A stretch of 64,000 nucleotides of DNA from Acidobacteriota bacterium (GCA_020851565.1 JADZCN010000120.1:1-64000), one strand, 5' to 3'; shown: positions 1-10,196, counted from the first letter of the stretch. The notes: generated by a model from the letters alone, not told the origin. Numbers and translations: made by a program.

Positions 1-2
1 AG

Positions 3-2267
3 GAGTTCCAGGTGGGCGGTGCCGGCAGCGGCGCCGACAGCTTCGGCGGCGGCACGAACATGTCCATCAGCGTGAAGTCGGGCGGCGACCGCTTCACGGG
101 CAGCTGGTACAGCGACTGGGAGGGTGATGCCACCATCAGCGACAACGTGCCGGACGCCTTCACGGTGGCCAACCAGCGCGACGACGATGGCTACTTCGTG
201 AGCCGGGCACTCACGCGCGGCAACCCCATCGACCGACAGTACGACATCAACGCGAACATCGGCGGCCCGCTCTGGAAGCAGAAGGCGTGGTTCTTCTACA
301 GCTACCGCCTGAACGACCAGTACAAGTACACGCTGGGCATCGACGAGCTCGCCCGCTCGAAGCTGTCCAATAAGTACACCTTCAAGGGCACCTTCCAGAT
401 CGGGCGGAACAACCAGGTCATCGGCTTCCTGAACAAGCGCGAGAAGCTGCAGGAGCTGCGCGACCTCGGCCCGCTGGTCCCGGTGTCGGCGGCGCGCTAC
501 CAGTCATCACGCAACTACCCGTGGAAGTGGCAGTGGACCAGCGTCCTCGGCAGCCGGGCCTTCCTCGATGTGATGTACGCGAACTGGTACAACTTCTTCC
601 CGCTGGAGCCGACGGATCAGTACGGCTTCGCCAGCAATGTCGAGCCGGGCCGCATCGACACGGGTTCGAATCAGCGCACGGGCTATCACGATTCCTACCA
701 GGACCAGAAGCGCTTCAAGCCGCAGGTGTACGTCTCGCTGGCGTACTTCAAGGACGGCTGGGCGGGTTCGCACGACTTCAAGGTCGGCTACGACTGGAAG
801 CGCGACCGCCGCTTCTTCACCAAGCCGCAGCCCGGCAACATCTTCTACCGCGACCTCAACGGCGCCGTGAACGAGCTGGAGCTCTACAACTCGCCCACCA
901 CCTCGCAGAACGACGTGGTCTACAACGCGGGCCACATCAGCGACACGTGGAAGCTGACCAATCGGCTGACGCTGAACCTCGGCATCCGCTTCGAGCGCTA
1001 CGTGGACGAGTTCCCGGAGCTGTCGGTGACACCGGGTGGACACGCGGCCCTGGCCAACTGGCCGGTGGGCCTCAACCCGACGGAGCGCGCGCGCTACCTG
1101 GCGCTCATCGCGCCGCGCACCGTGCAAGGCCGCGAGGTGGCCAACACGTTCAACATCTCCCCCCGCGCCGGCTTCGCGTACGACCTCACCGGCGACAACA
1201 AGACGGTCGTCAAGGCCTACTACGGCCGCTTCTACTTCAACTCGGCCGACACGCTGGCCGACCGCGAGAACCCGGTGGGCGACGCGCGGTTGCGCTACCA
1301 GTTCCGCGACCTCAACGGCAACCGGCTGCTCGACGGGCCGGAGGAGCTCGGCCTGTTCCGGCAGGCGCTGGGCAACGCCGGCGCCGTGGAGGTGGACGAC
1401 AACATCAAGCGGCCGTACTCGCAGGAAATCTCGGGTCACCTCGAGCGCGAGATCGTCGAGGGCCTGTCGGGCCGCGTCTCCTACGTCTACAAGAACGTGC
1501 GCAACGAGTGGGTGGAGATCGACCCGAACCGCGCGCCCACTTTTACCGTCCCGTTCTCGTTCGTGGACATCGGCGCCGACGGCGTGCGCGGCACCGGTGA
1601 CGACCAGACGCTCAGCCTGCTGGACCGTCCCGCGGGCGTCGCGCAGAGCCGCTTCTTCACCAACCCGACGGACCCGGCGTACAACAGCGACTTCCAGACC
1701 ATCGAGTTCGCCGTCAACCGCCGCTTCGCCAACGGCTGGATGCTGCTCACGTCGTTCGGCTACACGTGGCTCGACCAGTTCCATGCCACGACGACCAACA
1801 CCGGCGCGCTCGACGCGCTGGCCCAGGGCAAGGCCTACAACTGGCGCGAGAACCAGCGCCTCTACGGCGACGAGGGCCGCGAGACCTCGACGCTCTGGAA
1901 CTACAAGGTCATCGGCCGCTACACCATGCCCTGGGAGATCGGCTTCTCGGGCTCCTGGAAGGTGCAGAGCGGCCGTCAGTGGGGCCGCAACACCGCCGTG
2001 GCGTTCCCGGGTGACGGCACGCAGAACATCCGGATGGAAGAGGTGACCGCGAACCGCGCGCCCACGGTATCGATCCTCGACTTCCGCGCGGACAAGAGCT
2101 TCACCTTCGGCCGCTACGGCCGACTGACCGCCATGGTGGACGTGTTCAACGCGCTCAACAACGGCACGATCGTCAACTTCGCGACGACCACCGGCACGAA
2201 CTTCAAGCGGGTCCTCGGCATCCTCGACCCGCGCATCGTCCGCTTCGGCGTGCGGTACGACTTCTAG
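3..2267 (+). CDS. TonB-dependent receptor, Oar/carboxypeptidase-regulatory-like type (5' truncated by window edge)
   Basis: Frame open from the window edge; TonB-receptor-like N-terminal 'GGTNMSISVKSGGDRFTGS', many aromatic beta-strands, C-terminus 'RIVRFGVRYDF'. Confidence 0.85.
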   Translation, partial: EFQVGGAGSGADSFGGGTNMSISVKSGGDRFTGSWYSDWEGDATISDNVPDAFTVANQRDDDGYFVSRALTRGNPIDRQYDINANIGGPLWKQKAWFFYSYRLNDQYKYTLGIDELARSKLSNKYTFKGTFQIGRNNQVIGFLNKREKLQELRDLGPLVPVSAARYQSSRNYPWKWQWTSVLGSRAFLDVMYANWYNFFPLEPTDQYGFASNVEPGRIDTGSNQRTGYHDSYQDQKRFKPQVYVSLAYFKDGWAGSHDFKVGYDWKRDRRFFTKPQPGNIFYRDLNGAVNELELYNSPTTSQNDVVYNAGHISDTWKLTNRLTLNLGIRFERYVDEFPELSVTPGGHAALANWPVGLNPTERARYLALIAPRTVQGREVANTFNISPRAGFAYDLTGDNKTVVKAYYGRFYFNSADTLADRENPVGDARLRYQFRDLNGNRLLDGPEELGLFRQALGNAGAVEVDDNIKRPYSQEISGHLEREIVEGLSGRVSYVYKNVRNEWVEIDPNRAPTFTVPFSFVDIGADGVRGTGDDQTLSLLDRPAGVAQSRFFTNPTDPAYNSDFQTIEFAVNRRFANGWMLLTSFGYTWLDQFHATTTNTGALDALAQGKAYNWRENQRLYGDEGRETSTLWNYKVIGRYTMPWEIGFSGSWKVQSGRQWGRNTAVAFPGDGTQNIRMEEVTANRAPTVSILDFRADKSFTFGRYGRLTAMVDVFNALNNGTIVNFATTTGTNFKRVLGILDPRIVRFGVRYDF

Positions 2268-2277
2268 GGGGCCGGGG

Positions 2278-2309
2278 ACGCGGGCCACGGTCCGCGTCCC
2301 CGGTGAGCC
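2278..2309. terminator. Long GC hairpin just after the TonB receptor stop
   Basis: ccggggacgcgg-gccacggt-ccgcgtccccgg, 12-bp perfect stem. Confidence 0.55.
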
Positions 2310-2371
2310 CTTCGGGTGGGCCCTCGCTGTGCTCGGGTAGGCCGCGCCACACGCGGTAGGACACGGTTCGG

Positions 2372-2412
2372 ACACGGCCGGATCACTTCGGTGGTCCGGC
2401 CGTGTTCTTTTT
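2372..2412 (+). terminator. Rho-independent-type terminator
   Basis: acacggccggatcac-ttcg-gtggtccggccgtgt followed by tcttttt. Confidence 0.85.
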
Positions 2413-2577
2413 CGGCCTGGAGCCGTCGGCCCTGCGGCCCACGGCCGCGAGGCGGCGGCCTCACCGCGCGAAGCGCGGCCCACCCGGCCCTACCGCAGCG
2501 AATGCGGGGGCCCACCCGCAGCGCCCTGGTTCCCGGCTCAGCCATTCCCGTGATAAATGTAAACGCACCTGCCTGAC

Positions 2578-4527
2578 ATGGGTCGCCAGCCGTGGCTCGC
2601 CCGACTCGGCGTCGTGCTGGGCTACGCGGGAATCGCGCTCGCTTTCGCGTGGCCATTGCCGCTCCTCCTGGGGACTCACCTGACTGGGGATCCCACAGGA
2701 GATTCCGGCGTGTACGTCTGGAACCAGTGGGTCTTCCGCCACGAGCTGGCGTCGGGGCACAACCCCTTCACCACGGACCGCCTCCTCTCGCTGTCCGGAC
2801 GCGTGGACCTCTCGCAGCACAACTACACCGCCTTCCTCAACGTGCTGGCCTTTCCGCTCATTCCCCTGATCGGCGTCGTGGCCTCGTTCAACGTGGTGCT
2901 CCTCATCGCCATGGTCGTCACGGCGCTCTGCGCCTATGCGCTGGCCCGGCTCGCGTTTCCGGTCACGCGGCTCGAGGCGTTCATCGCCGGCCTGGCGTTC
3001 GCATGGTCACCCGCACTCGTGGCCCGAACGACCGGACACTACAGCCTCGTGGTCGGCGCGCCGCTGGCGGCCTTCTCCTACCTGCTGATTCGCGCGCACC
3101 GGACGCAGTCGGCCGGCATCGCCGCAATGGCCGGGCTCGCGCTGGCTTGGGCCGCATACTGCGACCCGTACTTCGCGGTCTTCTGCGTCCTGATGGCCGG
3201 GCTCTACGTCCTGGCGGAGCTCGTCCAGGTGAGCCGATGGGAGCGCGCGGGCGGCAGCCGGTGGATTCGACTGCTCGACCTCGTTCTCCTGGTGGCGGGC
3301 GTCGCCGTCTTCGTGCTCGTGCTCGGGGGCGGAGGGCGCATCGACCTCGGGATTGCGGCGGTCAGCGTCCGCGGGCTCTACACGCCGGTCCTCATCCTCA
3401 CTCTGCTCGTGCTGCTGCGAGTGGCGGTGATGTTCCGGGTGCGCCTGGTGGAGCCCGCCCGGCACCAATGGGTCTTCAGGTTTGTCCTGAGCGCCGGCCT
3501 CGCCGGCTCGGCGGCCCTGGCCCCGGTGCTTTACGGGCTTGCCAGCCGGATCGTCGATGGAAGATTCGTCAACCCGCCCATCCAGTGGCGGAGCAGCGCA
3601 CGGGGCGTCGATCTGCTCGCGTTCTTCGAGCCCAATCCCAATCACGTTGTCTCGCGGTGGCTGCTCGGCGAGGAGCGCGCCGCTGCGATGGCCTGGTCTC
3701 CGGAGTACATCGCGGCCCTCAGCCTGGTGGCCCTCGCCGTCGTGGCCTTCGCCGTGCTCGCGGCTCGATTCCGGCCGGCTCAGTACTGGCCGTGGCTCAC
3801 CATCGGCTTCATGACGCTGGCCCTCGGGCCGTTCGTCATCGTCGGTGGGCTCAACACGCACGTGCCCACACTGTGGGCCCTGCTCCGCTACGTCCCGGTC
3901 ATCAACTTCGCGCGCACGCCCACTCGCTTCGCCATCGTCGCCGCGCTGGGCCTCGCGATGCTTCTCGCCGGCGCGCTCGCCGCAATCGGGCGGAGGTGGC
4001 CCGGGCGGCGGCACGCTATCGGGTGGATGGTCTGCCTGGCCCTGGCGATGGAACTGTGCCCCGCGCCGCGCCGCTTGTTCCCCGCTACGTACTCATCGCT
4101 CAGCGACATCATCGCGGCGGACCCGCGCCCTGTCCGCGTCCTGAACCTGCCGTTTGGCGTGCGGGACGGCGTGTCGTCCGCAGGCAACTTCGCCGCGCGC
4201 TCGCAGTTCGAGCAGACGCGCCACCAGAAACCCCTCTTTGGCGGCTACCTGTCCCGCGTCTCGCGGAGGCGCCTCACGATGACGCAACGCGATTTCCCGG
4301 TGCTGGCCTCTTTGATGCGGATGAGCGAGGGGCGGCCCCCCGAACCAGGCGAGGCCGAACGCCTCCTGGCCGAGGGCCCGGGCTTCGTCGCTCAGAGCAG
4401 CCTGGGCTACGTCGTAATCGATCACGCGCAGGCTTCGCCCCAGCTCACGGCTCTCGCGATCGACGCCTTCCGCCTCGAGCTGATCGAGCGCGACGGGGTG
4501 TTCGCGTTGTATCGCCCTCGCGAGTAG
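2578..4527 (+). CDS. Polytopic membrane protein, GT-C glycosyltransferase-like
   Basis: Many hydrophobic helices; N-terminal loop 'GTHLTGDPTGDSGVYVWNQWVF' resembles GT-C proteins. Confidence 0.6.
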   Translation: MGRQPWLARLGVVLGYAGIALAFAWPLPLLLGTHLTGDPTGDSGVYVWNQWVFRHELASGHNPFTTDRLLSLSGRVDLSQHNYTAFLNVLAFPLIPLIGVVASFNVVLLIAMVVTALCAYALARLAFPVTRLEAFIAGLAFAWSPALVARTTGHYSLVVGAPLAAFSYLLIRAHRTQSAGIAAMAGLALAWAAYCDPYFAVFCVLMAGLYVLAELVQVSRWERAGGSRWIRLLDLVLLVAGVAVFVLVLGGGGRIDLGIAAVSVRGLYTPVLILTLLVLLRVAVMFRVRLVEPARHQWVFRFVLSAGLAGSAALAPVLYGLASRIVDGRFVNPPIQWRSSARGVDLLAFFEPNPNHVVSRWLLGEERAAAMAWSPEYIAALSLVALAVVAFAVLAARFRPAQYWPWLTIGFMTLALGPFVIVGGLNTHVPTLWALLRYVPVINFARTPTRFAIVAALGLAMLLAGALAAIGRRWPGRRHAIGWMVCLALAMELCPAPRRLFPATYSSLSDIIAADPRPVRVLNLPFGVRDGVSSAGNFAARSQFEQTRHQKPLFGGYLSRVSRRRLTMTQRDFPVLASLMRMSEGRPPEPGEAERLLAEGPGFVAQSSLGYVVIDHAQASPQLTALAIDAFRLELIERDGVFALYRPRE

Positions 4528-4561
4528 GCGATCACCATCGGGCATGCGCTAATCTGGAGCG

Positions 4562-7500
4562 ATGGGCCGTGGTCCCTTCCTCGTGCTGTTCGCGTTGTCC
4601 GGTGCGGCGGCGCTCGTCTACGAAGTGGTCTGGACCCGGCTCCTGACCCTCCAGATTGGCCATGGCCTCGCGGCAGCCAGCACCGTGCTGGCCGCATTCA
4701 TGGGCGGGCTCGCCGTCGGCGCGGCGGCCGGCGGCCGCGTCGGCCAGCGACTGGCCCCGCCCGCGGCCCTCAAGGCCTACGCGGTGCTCGAGCTCGCCAT
4801 CGCTGCAGTGGCGATCCTGCTGCCCTTCATCCTGTCGGCCCTTCGCCCTGTGCTGGCCGCGCTCTACGACAACGGCGACGGCGGCCTGGCATTCGGTGCC
4901 GTGCGGATGGGGACGAGCCTCCTGCTCCTGTCGCTGCCTGCGGCGGCCATGGGTGCGACCTTCCCAATAGCCTCGCGCTGGATGGTGCGCGGCGCCTCGT
5001 CGGTCTCGGCGGATGCCGGCCACCTCTACGCGGCCAACACGCTCGGGGCCGCAGCCGGGGCCCTCGCGGCCGGGTTCGTGCTGCTGCCCGCGCTCGGGCT
5101 CGCCGGCGCCACCGCCGCGGGTGTCTTGCTGAACACTGCGGCGGCGGCCGGCGCGTGGTGGATAGCCTCGCGCATCGCGGTGCCAGACGCCCCTGTCCCG
5201 GTCGAACGAGCCCGGGGCCGCAAGGCGACTCGCCCCCCCGCACCAGACCGCGTCGGCCGGCCCGGCCTGGCCGCCTCGGCGCTGGGCGTGACCGGGTTTG
5301 CCTCACTCAGCCTCCAGGTCGTCTGGACTCGCCTGCTGGCCTCCATCCTCGGGCCCACGACTTACGCGTTCAGCGCCGTGGTGGCCATTTTCATCCTCGG
5401 CATTGCTGGCGGCGCCGCCATCGGGGCCCGCCTGACCCGAAACCTCCGCCAGCCAGCCCAGGCGCTCGCCATCTGCGTGATGCTCGCGGGCGGCCTGGCG
5501 CTGGCGGCAGCCACGATGGTGGACGCCACGCTGCTCTCGGTGGCGCGCCTGGTCGCCACGCCCGGCGTGACCTTCGGTGACGTGCTCCGCCAGGAGTGGA
5601 TGCTGACCGCTGCGATCCTGCTGCCCATGGCGCTGGCATTCGGGGCGGCGTTCCCCCTGGCGCTGGCTGTCGCCGCCCGGGGTGAAGACACTGTCGTGTC
5701 GGATCTGGGCTACGTCTACGCCGTCAACACGGCCGGGGCCATCGCCGGCTCGCTCCTGGCCGGGTTTGCGCTGGTCCCCCGGCTGGGCCTCCACGACACC
5801 ATCCGGCTCGTCGGCGGCCTGACCGCCGTGGCCGGCGCGGGGGTCGCGCTGCTGGCCAGGACCAGGCGGCCGCTGCTGCCGGTGGCCCTGGCCATCGTCG
5901 TCGCCGTCGGCGCCTGGCTCCTGCCGTCCTGGGACCCGCGGCTGCTGTCGAGCGGCGCCTACAAGTACGCGGCGGCCCTGCAGGGGCCGGACCTCGAGAC
6001 CGCGCTCACGGCCGGGGAACTGCGGTACTACAAGGAGGGTGCGACGGCCACGGTGGCCGTCCGACAGCTGGCGGGCACCACGTCCCTCGCGATCGACGGG
6101 AAGGTGGATGCATCCGATGCCGCCGACATGCTCACCCAGCGCATGCTCGCACACGTGCCGCTCCTGCTCCACCCCGCCCCGAAGACGGCGGCAATCCTGG
6201 GCCTGGGCAGCGGCGTCACGCTGGGGTCTGCCCTCACCCACGGGCTCGAGCGCGCCACCGTCCTCGAAATCTCGCCGGAGGTGGTGGAAGCCTCGCGGTT
6301 CTTCGACGATGACAATCACCGGGCGCTCGACGATCCGCGCACGCGGCTCATCGTCGGGGATGGGCGCACGCACCTGCTGCTGGCCGACGACCAGTACGAC
6401 GTCATCGTCTCGGAGCCGTCCAACCCCTGGATGGCGGGCATCGCCTCGCTGTTCACGCGCGAGTTCTTCGAGGTGGCGAAGTCGCGGCTGGCCCCCGGAG
6501 GCATCCTCTGCCAGTGGGCGCACACCTACGACATCAGCGACCCGGACCTGCGGTCCATCGTGGCCACCTTCATGTCGGTCTTCCCGGACGGCACGATGTG
6601 GCTCGTGGGCGAGGCGGATGTCCTGCTGGTCGGCAGCGCCGAGCCGCTCACGCCGCGTCTTCCTGGCATCCGTTCGGCGTGGCAACGTTCCGGCGTGGCC
6701 GCAGATCTCGCCTCGGTAGGCGCGCGGGACCCACTGGCGGTGTGGTCGTTCTTCGTCGCCGAGGGCCAGGCGCTGGCACGCTGGGCGGGCGATGCTCCCA
6801 TCCAGACCGACAACCGCGCACGGCTCGAGTTCTCCGGTCCCCGCAGCGTCTTTGGCGGCGCCGGCGGCGACAACGCGAAGAACCTGCGGGCACTGGCGGC
6901 CAGTCCTCGCCCGGCGGCGGTCGAGGATGCGTGGGCCGGCGCCACTGTCGAGTCGTTGCGACACCTGGGCGAGATGCTGCTGAAGGCCGACAGTTACGGC
7001 CCAGCCGTCGAGAGTTTCAGCCGCGCCGTCGAGCTCGACCCGGGGGACGCTGTCGCTCTGGACGGGTTGATCCGGGCCTCGACGCCGGCCGGCCGGAACG
7101 CGTCCACACGAGAGTTCCTGGCACGGCTCGCCGCGAACCCGGGCACCGTCGAGGCCAGGCTGGCCCTTTCTCGCCTGCTGGCGGCGGAAGGCCACTTCGA
7201 CGAGAGTGCTCGCATCCCGCTGGCGCTGCTCCAGGCCAACCCCGGCCACCTGGGAGCGCTCGAGCAACTGGCCTCGGTGTTGAGCGATGCCGGGGACGTC
7301 GAGCGCCTCGAACCGGTCGTCGCCCGGCTGCGGATCGAGTCGCCCTACTCGGCCGTCACGCGGTACTACGCGGCCACCCTGGCCTACCTGCAACAGCGGC
7401 CAGAGGTCGCGGTACGCGAGGCCGAGGCGGCGCTGGCGCTCGACCCGTCGCATGCGCGCGCGCAGAACATTCTGGGTGCCGCGCTCGCCGGCCTCGGGCA

Positions 7501-7702
7501 GCGCGACCGTGCACGGGCGGCGTTCACGGCCTCGCTCGCAGCCGATCCGCGCGATCCCGCGACGTACTCCAACCTCGCCACGCTCGAGCTCGAAAGCGGG
7601 AACACCGCCGCCGCGCAGCGCTACTTCGCCGAGGCCCTCACCATCGATCCGACAAACACCGTTGCGCGCGATGGCCTCGCCGCCGTGCTCGCGCTCCGTT
7701 GA
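4562..7702 (+). CDS. Membrane-bound spermidine synthase-like protein with C-terminal TPR repeats
   Basis: MFS-like TM half, SAM-binding half 'AAILGLGSGVTLGSAL...YDVIVSEPSNPWMAGIASLFTREFF', then TPRs. Confidence 0.85.
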   Translation: MGRGPFLVLFALSGAAALVYEVVWTRLLTLQIGHGLAAASTVLAAFMGGLAVGAAAGGRVGQRLAPPAALKAYAVLELAIAAVAILLPFILSALRPVLAALYDNGDGGLAFGAVRMGTSLLLLSLPAAAMGATFPIASRWMVRGASSVSADAGHLYAANTLGAAAGALAAGFVLLPALGLAGATAAGVLLNTAAAAGAWWIASRIAVPDAPVPVERARGRKATRPPAPDRVGRPGLAASALGVTGFASLSLQVVWTRLLASILGPTTYAFSAVVAIFILGIAGGAAIGARLTRNLRQPAQALAICVMLAGGLALAAATMVDATLLSVARLVATPGVTFGDVLRQEWMLTAAILLPMALAFGAAFPLALAVAARGEDTVVSDLGYVYAVNTAGAIAGSLLAGFALVPRLGLHDTIRLVGGLTAVAGAGVALLARTRRPLLPVALAIVVAVGAWLLPSWDPRLLSSGAYKYAAALQGPDLETALTAGELRYYKEGATATVAVRQLAGTTSLAIDGKVDASDAADMLTQRMLAHVPLLLHPAPKTAAILGLGSGVTLGSALTHGLERATVLEISPEVVEASRFFDDDNHRALDDPRTRLIVGDGRTHLLLADDQYDVIVSEPSNPWMAGIASLFTREFFEVAKSRLAPGGILCQWAHTYDISDPDLRSIVATFMSVFPDGTMWLVGEADVLLVGSAEPLTPRLPGIRSAWQRSGVAADLASVGARDPLAVWSFFVAEGQALARWAGDAPIQTDNRARLEFSGPRSVFGGAGGDNAKNLRALAASPRPAAVEDAWAGATVESLRHLGEMLLKADSYGPAVESFSRAVELDPGDAVALDGLIRASTPAGRNASTREFLARLAANPGTVEARLALSRLLAAEGHFDESARIPLALLQANPGHLGALEQLASVLSDAGDVERLEPVVARLRIESPYSAVTRYYAATLAYLQQRPEVAVREAEAALALDPSHARAQNILGAALAGLGQRDRARAAFTASLAADPRDPATYSNLATLELESGNTAAAQRYFAEALTIDPTNTVARDGLAAVLALR

Positions 7703-7931
7703 CCATCCAAAACGACGAAGCCCGATCCAACCTGCGGGAACGGCCGGGATCGTCGAGCCTCATGCGGGCGTCACACGCAGATGGCAGGATGTCTGCTCCG
7801 GAGACGACAACGAGATTTTTGGCCAGTCTGCGCACTGCTTTTGGACACCTCGATCTCGTCGACGTCCGGATTCAGTGTCGTCACCGTTCGGTACGAACCT
7901 TGCTTAGTGACGATGCAAGGGGGCTGAAGGT

Positions 7932-8144
7932 ATGAGCGTGGTTCGTTTGCTCGGGTTCGCCACGCTGCCGTGCGGGTGCGTCGTCGGGAAATACCGGGAC
8001 GTCGCCAGCACGCGCGAAGTGGTCTACGTGGAAGAGAAGGGCGCGGCGTGCGAAAGCCCGGCGCATCGGCGTAATCACACGGTGACGCCAGAGCGGGAAC
8101 GGTTTGCCAGCACGTTGATCTCGACGACGGCACGGGCGTCCTAG
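7932..8144 (+). CDS. Small conserved hypothetical protein with CGC motif
   Basis: 70 aa, purine-rich SD upstream, 'PCGCVVGKYRD...YVEEKGAACESPAHRRNH'. Confidence 0.55.
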   Translation: MSVVRLLGFATLPCGCVVGKYRDVASTREVVYVEEKGAACESPAHRRNHTVTPERERFASTLISTTARAS

Positions 8145-8150
8145 GGACTT

Positions 8151-8226
8151 GGGGCCTGGGACTTGGGTCTTGGGGCGAGCCCAGGAACCTGAGAACCTCG
8201 AGAACCTGAGAACCCCGCGAACCCGT
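8151..8226. repeat. Composite short tandem repeat (CTTGGGG-like then GAGAACCT-like)
   Basis: acttggggcctgggacttgggtcttgggg then gaacctgagaacctcgagaacctgagaaccccgcgaaccc. Confidence 0.7.
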
Positions 8227-8247
8227 GTACTACAATCGTGGGCGCGA

Positions 8248-9144
8248 ATGCCTCATCCGCCCATCCCGTACGCCACCGTCCAACCTGGTCCCCGCGAACT
8301 TCGCTTCTACCTCGGCGACTCCCTCGAATATCTGCGCCGTTCGGCTGACGGCTCCGTCTCGGCGGTGGTCACCTCACCGCCCTACAACCTGGGCATCCGG
8401 TACCGGAGCTTCAATGATGCGGGACCGCGGGATGAGTACCTGCGCTGGACATCGGCCTGGGTGGCCGAGGTGGCGCGCGTGCTGGTGCCCGACGGGTCAC
8501 TCTTCCTGAATGTCGGCGGCAAGCCGACCGACCCCTGGACGGCGCTCGACGTGGCGCAGGCGGCTCGCCCGCACCTGCGGCTCCAGAACGTCATCCACTG
8601 GATCAAGTCCATAGCGATTGAGCGCGATCTCGCCGGCGCCCGGTCCGGCCTCGCAGACGACGTTGCGGTGGGCCACTACAAGCCCATCAACAGCAACCGC
8701 TTCCTGAACGACTGCCACGAGTTCGTCTTCCACTTCACCCCGGAGGGCCGGACGCCGCTCGAGCGACGGGCCATCGGGGTGAAGTATCAGGACCAGTCGA
8801 ACGTCGGCCGCTGGGCCGGCGCCTCGGAGGGGCTCCGCTGCAGGGGAAACACGTGGTTCATCCCCTACGACACGATCCAGAGCCGGGACCGTGAGCGGCC
8901 GCACCCGGCCACCTTCCCGGTGCGGCTGCCGGAACAGTGCCTGAAGCTGCACGGCGTCGCCCGGCTGGACATGGTGCTGGATCCCTTCCTGGGCCTGGGC
9001 AGCACCGCCGTGGCGTGCGCGCGACTGGGCGTGCCCTTCACCGGCGTCGAAATGGACGAGCACTACCTCCGCGAGGCCGTGGCCCGCGTGCGGGCCGCCT
9101 GTGCTGCCCGAAGTCCATCTGATTCATACGGTGGAGAGGCTTGA
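8248..9144 (+). CDS. Site-specific DNA methyltransferase, beta-class (N4-C/N6-A)
   Basis: Motif IV 'TSPPYNLG' before motif I-like 'LDPFLGLGSTAVA'; ATG at 8248 preferred over 8149, which lies in repeat DNA. Confidence 0.85.
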   Translation: MPHPPIPYATVQPGPRELRFYLGDSLEYLRRSADGSVSAVVTSPPYNLGIRYRSFNDAGPRDEYLRWTSAWVAEVARVLVPDGSLFLNVGGKPTDPWTALDVAQAARPHLRLQNVIHWIKSIAIERDLAGARSGLADDVAVGHYKPINSNRFLNDCHEFVFHFTPEGRTPLERRAIGVKYQDQSNVGRWAGASEGLRCRGNTWFIPYDTIQSRDRERPHPATFPVRLPEQCLKLHGVARLDMVLDPFLGLGSTAVACARLGVPFTGVEMDEHYLREAVARVRAACAARSPSDSYGGEA

Positions 9145-9147
9145 ATC

Positions 9148-9164
9148 CATCTATCTCATAGATG
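9148..9164. promoter_or_regulatory. Perfect dyad, candidate LysR binding site
   Basis: CATCTAT-CTC-ATAGATG immediately upstream of the LysR gene. Confidence 0.5.
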
Positions 9165-9188
9165 TATCCTCGGCGGCGGAGCGCATCC

Positions 9189-10091
9189 GTGGACCTTCGC
9201 CAACTCGAGATCATCCGGGCCATCGCCGAGACCGGCTCGTTCACCGCCGCGGGCCACAAGCTGCACGTGTCGCAGTCGGCCATCAGCCGCCAGATCCTGT
9301 TGCTCGAGGACGAGCTGAAAGAGCCCGTCTTCCTCCGCGTGGGGCGGCGCATCCGCATCACCCCGGCCGGCGAGGCATTGCTCCAGCTCAGCCACCGGGT
9401 CTTCCAGGATCTCAAGGACACCATCGCGGGGATCACCGACAGCCAGGAATCGCTGCGGGGCACGGTCCGCCTGCTGGGTGGCATGACCGTCTGCCTCTAC
9501 GTGTTCCCGACGCTGATGACGGAGCTGAAGCGCCAGCACCCCGAGGTGGACCTGAAGGTCATGTCGGGCAGCTCCGAGCGGTGCATCCAGCAGCTGCGGT
9601 CCGGGGCCGGAGACCTCGCGCTGCTCACCCTCCCGGTGGATCAGCCGGACCTGGTGACGGTGCCGGTCCTGCAGGAGGAGCTGCTGCTGATCGCCGCGGC
9701 CAAGCACCCCCTTTCCCGGAAGCGCAGGGTGCTCCCCCAGGATCTCGTCCGCCAGCCCTTCGTCCTCTTCGAGCAGGGCTCGAACACGCGGCGGGCCATT
9801 GACGAGTTCTTCCTCTCCGCCCGCATCGAGCCGCAAATCGTCATGGAGACCGAGAACGTCGAGATCATCAAGGCGATGGTGCGCACCGGCATCGGCATCA
9901 GCATCATCCCCTACCAGGCGGCCGCCCGCGATGTCTCGGGCGGGCACCTCTTCTTCTCGCGGATCGAGGGCCGCTCGCTGGTGCGGGAGACCGGGTGGGT
10001 CTACCCGCGCATGAGCCGCACGCCCCGGGCCGTCCAGGAAACCATCAAGGCCTTCGAGCGCGTGAAGCCGAAGCTGCGCCTGGCGCCCTGA
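9189..10091 (+). CDS. LysR family transcriptional regulator
   Basis: 'VDLRQLEIIRAIAETGSFTAAGHKLHVSQSAISRQI' HTH; GTG start preferred because the upstream ATG 9162 is inside the dyad. Confidence 0.88.
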   Translation: MDLRQLEIIRAIAETGSFTAAGHKLHVSQSAISRQILLLEDELKEPVFLRVGRRIRITPAGEALLQLSHRVFQDLKDTIAGITDSQESLRGTVRLLGGMTVCLYVFPTLMTELKRQHPEVDLKVMSGSSERCIQQLRSGAGDLALLTLPVDQPDLVTVPVLQEELLLIAAAKHPLSRKRRVLPQDLVRQPFVLFEQGSNTRRAIDEFFLSARIEPQIVMETENVEIIKAMVRTGIGISIIPYQAAARDVSGGHLFFSRIEGRSLVRETGWVYPRMSRTPRAVQETIKAFERVKPKLRLAP

Positions 10092-10196
10092 GCCTGAGGA
10101 TGATCCAAAGGCATCGACGGAATCCGATCATTCTATTTTCCAACTGGCTCGCCGGGGCCTAGGATTGGGGGGTCCCTTCAACCCGCGAGGTGCCCC

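Noticed and set aside
507-2483. 658-aa minus-strand ORF opposite the TonB receptor
   Set aside because: GC-rich antisense artefact; composition is Arg/Val/Ala-rich without domains, and the plus frame is clearly coding.
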